This document shows, piece by piece, positions 58,031 through 64,000 of a stretch of 64,000 bases of DNA; position 1 is the first letter of the stretch; every line of letters begins with the position of its first letter. The notes under the pieces were generated by a model, which was not told the DNA's origin, did not search any database, and was given only the letters and a program-made list of their open reading frames with translations. The stretch spans positions 17,386,975 through 17,450,974 of the forward strand of contig JALGQZ010000011.1 in the NCBI GenBank assembly GCA_023105745.1. Direction: 5' to 3'. The translations under genes and the position numbers were made by a program. Source of the stretch: Austropuccinia psidii (Eukaryota > Basidiomycota > Pucciniomycetes > Pucciniales > Sphaerophragmiaceae).

Positions 58031-58671
58031 GTCTTACACCAAATCCTGTGACATCCAATAATATTGGTTCCCCTGTGCCTTCAACTCAGATTCCTCACCG
58101 CCTGATCATCCCACAACCGTCCGATGATTGGTAAAAATTACACCAGACCCGCCTGTTTGCACACACACACATCAAAGATGTCCTTCAGCCAGTCTTGATG
58201 TAGGCGGGGGGTTTGACTTCACCAGGTCATCCATGAAGTGTGCGTGTGCATGCGTGGGGGCGGGTGCGTTTGCGTGTGCATTGGCGTGTGCGGGAGCATG
58301 TGCGGGTGGGTGTGCGTGTGCGGGTGCGTGGGCGTGTGCATTGGCGCGTGCCGGTGGGTGTGCGTGTGCGTGTGCATTGGCGCGTGCAGGTGCACATGCG
58401 GGTGTGGGTACGCAAAAGCCGATTCTGCTTCCAACATGATGATGGCGCAGTTAGAAATTTTGGATGCTGTGAAAGGTGAGTGTGTGGGTCATTTGATCAT
58501 TGGACTTGGCTTATTCACACTGTACCCAATGTCAAAATAGTAACTTCTTTGTGGCAATGTGAAATAATGGGCTTTGCTTGTCACAATGGAATGTCTCTGT
58601 CACTAAATTTTGAGGCAATTATTTCACTAGCAAAATTGCTAATGAATCTGAGAGATTTGCATTTTAGTAGA
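58031..58671. other. Non-coding stretch with GTGCGT minisatellite
   Basis: The G/T strand-biased array at about 58239-58414 is built on a 6-base unit GTGCGT/GTGCGG, with GTGCATTGGCG recurring at multiples of six (60 and 36 bases apart). It is open in several frames on both strands, but I treat these as products of composition. The rest holds no gene. Confidence 0.7.
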
Positions 58672-61600
58672 CTAAATATCATGAAATAACGGCTTTATCA
58701 TTACAAGCAGTCCACATGACAGAGCTTTGTTATCATACAATCCACAGTTACCTTCTATTTCTTCTTCAGATATAATCAAGTGTCCATCATCAAAACCAAC
58801 AGCTTTATAAATATTCAGATGCGGCCAATCTGGTAGGAAATTCACATCAATCTTCAAAGGTTTTAAAATCAGAAAGTTATTGTTCAGTATGCTAGATGGC
58901 TCAGAGACTTTGAAAATGCTATCAATAATACCAAATTGTCGTGAGTTGCCCCTCAGAAAACATATCACACTGTTGCTGATATTTTTGGATTCAGTTGAAA
59001 ATATATTGTTCCCAATATTAATGTTTGAAACTGGAAAATACCAAGGTGAGACAATCCTTGAAGTGGGAGGACTTGTGGATTGCACGGTAGTGTCTAAGCT
59101 GATCCAATCAACTATTTCCCTTGTTGCATGAAAAGTCTGTAAGTACTCAACCAGGCAATCATAATTTTGTTGGTCATGGCGGGATGGCTTGTTATATTTA
59201 TGGTGATTGAACACGGCAGGTGGCTGTGATTCGAAAAGCTGTTTTATTTCACATGGCACAGATGGGGATTTCAGGAGAACGGAAAGGTTGGAACATCGAC
59301 AGATATGTTGAAGTAAGGTTTTATCTATATCATCTATTCAGAGTTGCAAAAAGTTAGTCTTATTCAGTTCAGGTGTTTAATCAATGTGAATATATTGATC
59401 TTATTAATTGACTTACATATCTTGTTATTTGTTGGCATCTTTGCAAATACTCCAATCAAGCGCTCATAACCCCATGTGGCTGAGGCTTGTGCTGGGCCCC
59501 AACGTTGGAAGAGTTCGGGAATATGATCAGCAAAATGATGATTTGGTTTACTTTTCTGTTTTGGGAACAGGTGTTGATTGGAAAGGCGGAATTTTTTCCA
59601 ATGTTCAGCAAATGCAGTCGCATCATCTATTGAAACAGTCCAGCTTGTGGCAATGTTGATAGCACTAATCAAATGGAATGTATTCTTGGCTAGTTCATTT
59701 GCAAGTTCTTCTGACTGACCCATTTTTCTTTGAGTGTTGGCAGATTGGTGTGCATCTAATGACATCTGTTGACTGAGCATTAGAAATGGAATATAGACCT
59801 TATATAAGAGAGCCCATTCAGCGGCTTTTAAGCTACCATGAGAGGGGGAACCCATTTTGCGGGGAACTCTTGTCCATGATGAGGGAATTATGGTCTCAGA
59901 TATGATTTGTCGGAGATGCTCAAGAGCCTCACCCTTGATCTGGTGATCACTCAGTGCAGTGATATCCAATTCAGAGGGTATTTCAGAAGTGGGGATGTAA
60001 TCGGCATCAAATGAAGGAATCTCCGCAGAACCACTAGATGGATGTTCTGTGTTAGGGGTGGGCATTGGGAAGTAGTTTTTTCGGGTGGAAGTAGTGGGGA
60101 GTGGCTCATTTATTATTTTTGCTGCGTCTCTTCTCAGGGAGCGGGCCTCTCTCAATGTGATTTTATCAAGAGAGCTGTTGGAGGTCATGGAATCTGAGTC
60201 TGAACTGTTGGTGTCATTGGATTTCCTGCGGGACCTGAAGTAAATTTTTGATTTCGCCTCTGGAATGCACAATTTGAAAGTTGCATGATCCTTCAAAATT
60301 CCAAGTATTAAATTATGCATTATGTCAAGATTAACCATTCTGGTTGCATCCCAATACGGAAGGTCTTCCAAAATTGAATATCGCACTCCATACTCAGAGA
60401 AAATTGCTTGTCTTTGTTGTGGGGTTGCCCGAAGCCATTTGGCAATGGTTGATTTATGACTTTGGTATGAGCGCGTGTAGTGAAATTGAGGACCAATTTC
60501 TTCAATTTGAGCTTTGTGAATGGTGCAAAAATTACAAAAGTGGTTTCCTGAATGGGAAATAAATCCAGTAAGCTTGCGCATGGCAACCACATCCGCAATG
60601 GCTGTGAGGATGGCAACACGGATAAAGGATCCTGATGGACCTGTTGAGGTGGGTGCAAAATGGTAACCTTGCCATAGCTCTTTGAGCTCGTTGATGAGTG
60701 GCATTAATAGATAATTCAATTGAAGCGCAGTTGGCTCCTTTGGACCAGGGATGATTCCTGCAACATAGACATTCTCGGGCTTCAATCTTTCACTTGGGGG
60801 GAGATTAAGACAAATAAGCATGATAGGTCCAATGCTAGCCAACCGGGTTGACTTTCCATGTGCATTAAACCAGTCCACATATATGGAGAAGGCCAATGCA
60901 CCAGGAATGGACATGAATGGGGGGTCATGGATATTTCTAGTGCCAGTGAAGCGTCTCCAGACCAATCCATCCCAGACGTCACGTTTTGGGGAATCTTCGG
61001 GAGTTTGGGATTGTTGATGTTGATGCAGAATGTCCATAATTCCAGCCTGCTGGAGGAATCTGGCAAGCCAATTTTTGAATGGTTGATAAATGAAATGTTT
61101 TGTTGGTATAAATTTTTGCTTCATGTTGGTTGTGTTTTGGGTGTGGGGTTCAGATGAATAGATGAATTTGCCTAATGATTGTGTGCAAGGGGGATCATGA
61201 TCATTTGGGTCATTATGGCGTTGACAGTGGGGTTGGTCAGTTGTGACTGATTCAGTAAGGCCATTAAGAGAGAAACATTGAGGACAACATATATAGTTTT
61301 GAATCACTGGCTCCAATTGGAGATGTTCAAATATGGTACTCAGATCTTGAGGTATATGGAATGCAGGAGCGGGGGGACCAGCTGAGCTTGAGATACTGGA
61401 CTTGATCAGCAGGTTCAGGGCGGGGTTGAGTATGCGTGAAGCCCTGCGGGGTAAATTATACCTTAATGATAGAATGGCAGATATTATCATTCCTAGGTCT
61501 TGTGGGGGAAGGGTTTGACTGCCACTATATGGTTTCTGTGCAGTTGAATTGAGACCCGCTGGAGTTGGGAAAGTGCTTTGGGTCAAACGTGAATAATCAG

Positions 61601-61832
61601 CTGGGAATATTTGATCCAATAGAATTTGTGGGCACCCAGATCCTGATGCAGAAGTAGGGATGTTTGGAAGAGATTTGGGTGCAATGGTTGATTTGAGCTT
61701 TTTAATGTGCTGTTTATATTGGAAAGGTGTGAAGGCAACTCCTTGCCTATCACCCTCAGGGGAAGAATGTGTTTGAGTTGAGCAGTGTTGACACATGCAT
61801 ATACGCATTGAGGAATATGGCCGGGTTGTCAT
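58672..61832 (-). CDS. Tnp2-type (CACTA/Plavaka) transposase, two exons
   Basis: Exon 1 is 61832-59417 and exon 2 is 59333-58672, separated by an 83-nt GTAAGT...AATAG intron; the joined frame is 1,025 residues. The N-terminus has C-x2-C (CMCQHC). The central Transposase_21-like core has YVDWFNAHGKSTRLASIGP (Asp320), ICLNLPPSERLKPENVYVAG, IIPGPKEP, LMPLINELKELWQGYHF, AILTAIADVVAMRKLTGF (Asp414) and a CNFC motif. YWDATRMVNLDIMHNLILGI and ADHIPELFQRWGPAQASATWGYERLIGVFAKMPTNNKI follow. Exon 2 holds ICRCSNLSVLLKSPSVPCEIKQL and a tail I do not recognise. It would cut and join transposon ends in the nucleus. No stop or frameshift is seen. A second acceptor 9 bases further in would keep the frame. 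Confidence 0.85.
59334..59416 (-). other. Intron of the transposase gene
   Basis: On the minus strand it begins GTAAGTCAATT and ends CTGAATAG. Splicing joins ...TNNKI to YDIDKTLLQHICRC in phase 1. An alternative AG at 59325-59326 removes three codons only. Confidence 0.75.
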
Positions 61833-62792
61833 TGTTGCAGGAATTGGGAGTACGGTTGGTTTGTGTATAAATATCTATGGTTGATGTGAAAGTGTTTAGG
61901 AGTGTTATTAATTGGAAATAAAATTCAGTGATTATTTATGAAGGGGGAGATGATTTGAGCCAGCTGAGGATTTTATCCCATTTGTAATGGAGCATGAGCT
62001 GCAGTGGATAAAGTTTAACATGTCTCATCTGGATGGCGGAATTGGTTAGGCGTTTAATTGGGTAAAATGCCATGCTGCTCAATGCTCATACATATTCTAG
62101 TTTATTTACACATTGTGATAGTGCGGGTTTGACCATTGAGGGGGTTCCATTAGTGAAGTGTTACCATTGAATTGAGGGGATTAACATTTAATCCATGTAC
62201 GCTGGCACGCCATCGTACATGGTTTAAACCTTATTACAGACATAACTATATAACTCTATTACATAAGGGGTTGGAGTGCAGCTAAAGTCTTGGTATTTGG
62301 TTTGAGTACGGCGGGCTTTGAATCAGTTGGAATGTGATTTGGATTGTCTTGCCTTTCGTGAAAAGGTGATGTCTCTTTTGTGGGTAAATCCTTCATGAAT
62401 ATACCCCTTTACAGATGTACAATGTTGGGGAATTTCAATGCATATATTGGCAGTTTGGATAATTCACAAAATGTGACAATGGGGAGGCGGAAATGTTACC
62501 AAATATGATTACCTATGGATGATGGGTCCCCTTTCAGATCAAGGAAATATCACATTATATGCTGGTAGGCCGTGCAGGGTGGTTTCCGACAAAAGCGGAG
62601 GAGCTCAAGAGGAGGCAGGGAGGATTCTCCTCAAAAGAGTCTTATCCGACTTCCACACAACACTTAGTTCCAACTATTCATAGAATTTCTCTATTCTAAA
62701 TTTGAAAAGATTTCATCTCATATCACTCTATTTTATCATAATACTGAGGTGTTTTATCTAGTTAAAAATATTACTGTACTTTTTCGGCCCTT
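61833..62792. promoter_or_regulatory. Divergent intergenic region between transposase and right-hand gene
   Basis: 960 bases between two head-to-head genes, probably with both promoters. A 9-bp perfect inverted repeat (CCATGTACG 62193-62201, CGTACATGG 62214-62222, 12-base spacer) extends with one mismatch. No other gene seen. Confidence 0.5.
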
Positions 62793-64000
62793 ATGTCATC
62801 TTTCAAGTCACATAAATCCTGTTCAGGTTCTGTTCATGACTCAAATAGTGAATCTAGCATAGAATATGTTCAAACACAGTCACCATTGAGTCCCAACATT
62901 CCTCTCACAACCCCTATCGCATCCTCAATGAATGTATCAGGTCTTAACATTGATGTGGGCAATCCAAAGGCTCCAACTTCAAGCACTTGGTCGATCCCAA
63001 ATATTTCCGTCACTCCATTTCCCCGAATCCCACTAATACACAAATTCATGTGTCTCAGGGGCCAGAAGGCACACCTCAAATCTCCTCACACGCTAATCCC
63101 CAATCAAAATTTCCACATGAGTTCCTCCTTAATCCCGGTCGGAGTCCAGTCGCATCCCAGGATCCCTTTGGCCAAAGTAAACAGCCAACCCTCAATATTC
63201 CATCAGGATCGCAGGTTCATGTGGGTGATGAAAGGCGCGTGGATGGGGGGCGACGAAAAAGACCTTTGGAAAATGTAACTTGGAGCGGTCTGTCGGAGGG
63301 AAATCCAGTATTGACGCTTCATCAAAGTAAGTCATTTGAATTTTGGAGTAGAAACTTATTCATGATTTGATATGTTTGTTTCATGGGTTAGATATGGCAC
63401 CTAAAGGCAAGTCAGTCCGATCTCAGGAGCCAATTGAAGATCTTGAGGATGACCAGTCTTCATTAATGTTTTAATGTGTTAACTGATGATTTGCATAGCA
63501 GGGGATGAACTTTATGCGTCTTCACCTCTGGTCCATAAAGAGAAAGTCAGTGGACGTCATCATCCATATGCCTCCAAACCAAGAACGGGTCATGCCAGTA
63601 CATCAAGAGAAACAATGGTGGATGATGAGGATGAGAACATGTCTCCGACTCAAAGTGAAAGAAATGATGAACCAAGGAGGGACAATTTCACAGCGCATGA
63701 GCAAGGCACTCAATCAAATAGTGAGTTCACCCATCCTCAGCTGGGCCTCGCCCAGAGTATGCTTGAACAATCCGAGGTCAGACAGCAAAGGAACCAGGCC
63801 CGCAAAGCTCACAATGTGGCGAAACGTGCAAGCCAGAAGGAGCAACAAAAATGGCTGAAGGCAGAACTTCCAGAGAATGTCCATGGAATGAGATCAGCAG
63901 TACACGCACATTGCCTGTTCCTACTCAAAGTTAGGGATAAGGATTTTTCCTCACTACCAACACCACCCAGCACAGAAGAGCGTGAAATTGCAATTCAAGT
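62793..64000 (+). pseudogene. Right-hand multi-exon gene, unknown function, runs off the window
   Basis: Start ATG 62793 (MSSFKSHKSCSGSVHDSNSE), Ser/Thr/Pro-rich. Near 63015-63024 the reading moves to another frame (PNPTNTQIHVSQGPEGTPQ...KRPLENVTWSGLSEGNP), probably a small deletion. An intron at 63327-63391 (GTAAGTC...GGGTTAG, 65 nt) leads to NMAPKGKSVRSQEPIEDLEDDQ; a second, with an unclear donor, ends with AG at 63497-63500. The next exon (DELYASSPLVHKEKV...) is open to the window end, with an acidic stretch (VDDEDENMSP) and a lysine/glutamine-rich helical part (QQRNQARKAHNVAKRASQKE). No domain is recognised. From position, it may be the transposon's second protein, or a repeated rust gene. 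Confidence 0.5.

Larger units (their letters stand above)
57905..64000 (-). mobile_element. CACTA/Plavaka-like DNA transposon, left part
   Basis: Starts where element F is interrupted. The edge (CACCGGGGCGAATC) is followed by an 8-bp-arm palindrome (57924-57943) and about seven CGTCAAGC-like motifs (57947-58025), as expected for subterminal transposase sites. The interior has a Tnp2-type transposase on the minus strand and a divergent gene on the plus strand. CpG content is clearly higher than to the left. The right end and target duplication are not in the window, so membership of the right-hand gene is an inference. Confidence 0.6.

Noticed and set aside
58128..58540. Cys/Ala/Gly-rich or His/Thr-rich open frames over the GTGCGT array
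   Set aside because: A 6-base repeat leaves several frames open by chance; no start context or domain.

Overview
The window is AT-rich, CpG-poor fungal DNA made almost entirely of nested LTR retrotransposons. Short introns (50-83 nt, GT...AG), the protein families and several near-identical repeat families suggest a rust fungus (Pucciniales). From memory of the protein families, Austropuccinia psidii or a close relative is the best guess; this was not checked by search. No tRNA, rRNA or ordinary housekeeping gene was recognised.

Layout. An old Ty3/gypsy element, 'B', runs from the left edge to about 52,487 and has been split by later insertions. Its gag holds chromovirus 'A' (1,461-11,758; 5-bp duplication AAAAC), with gag, pol (protease, RT, RNase H, integrase, chromodomain) and a spliced antisense gene before the 3' LTR. 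A second B gag fragment is split by a likely solo LTR (12,903-14,745). B's 3' LTR holds a minus-strand gag-protease element, 'Z' (16,918-50,012). Z's own 3' LTR was hit twice: by 'C' (16,975-26,658, nearly intact, duplication TCACA) and 'D' (27,360-37,920, decayed, duplication TGTCT). D carries a solo LTR (30,435-31,859, ATGAT), and Z's interior carries another, reversed (42,081-43,481, AAAAT). The B LTR resumes at 50,013, holds a further solo LTR (50,236-51,648, GTTCC), and ends at 52,487 where element 'E' begins. E is split by 'F' (from 56,040), and F is cut at about 57,905.

At 57,905 base composition changes and CpG becomes common. This right end carries a CACTA/Plavaka-like DNA transposon: a CpG-rich terminus with subterminal CGTCAAGC-type motifs, a two-exon Tnp2-type transposase on the minus strand (61,832-58,672), and a divergent multi-exon gene on the plus strand (62,793 to beyond the window).

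Most unusual points: (1) an antisense, intron-containing gene in chromovirus A with a near-complete Zn(II)2Cys6-type cysteine pattern; (2) a 14-nt match between the primer-site position of A and its own LTR, suggesting Tf1-type self-priming; (3) a phased GGGAAAA -1 frameshift site between gag and pol of A; (4) in the B/C/D/E family, two long overlapping reading frames at the 5' end of gag, kept in the same relative phase in several diverged copies, after a TGATATG stop-start junction and a candidate spliced leader; (5) the Z element, with gag and protease but no visible polymerase.
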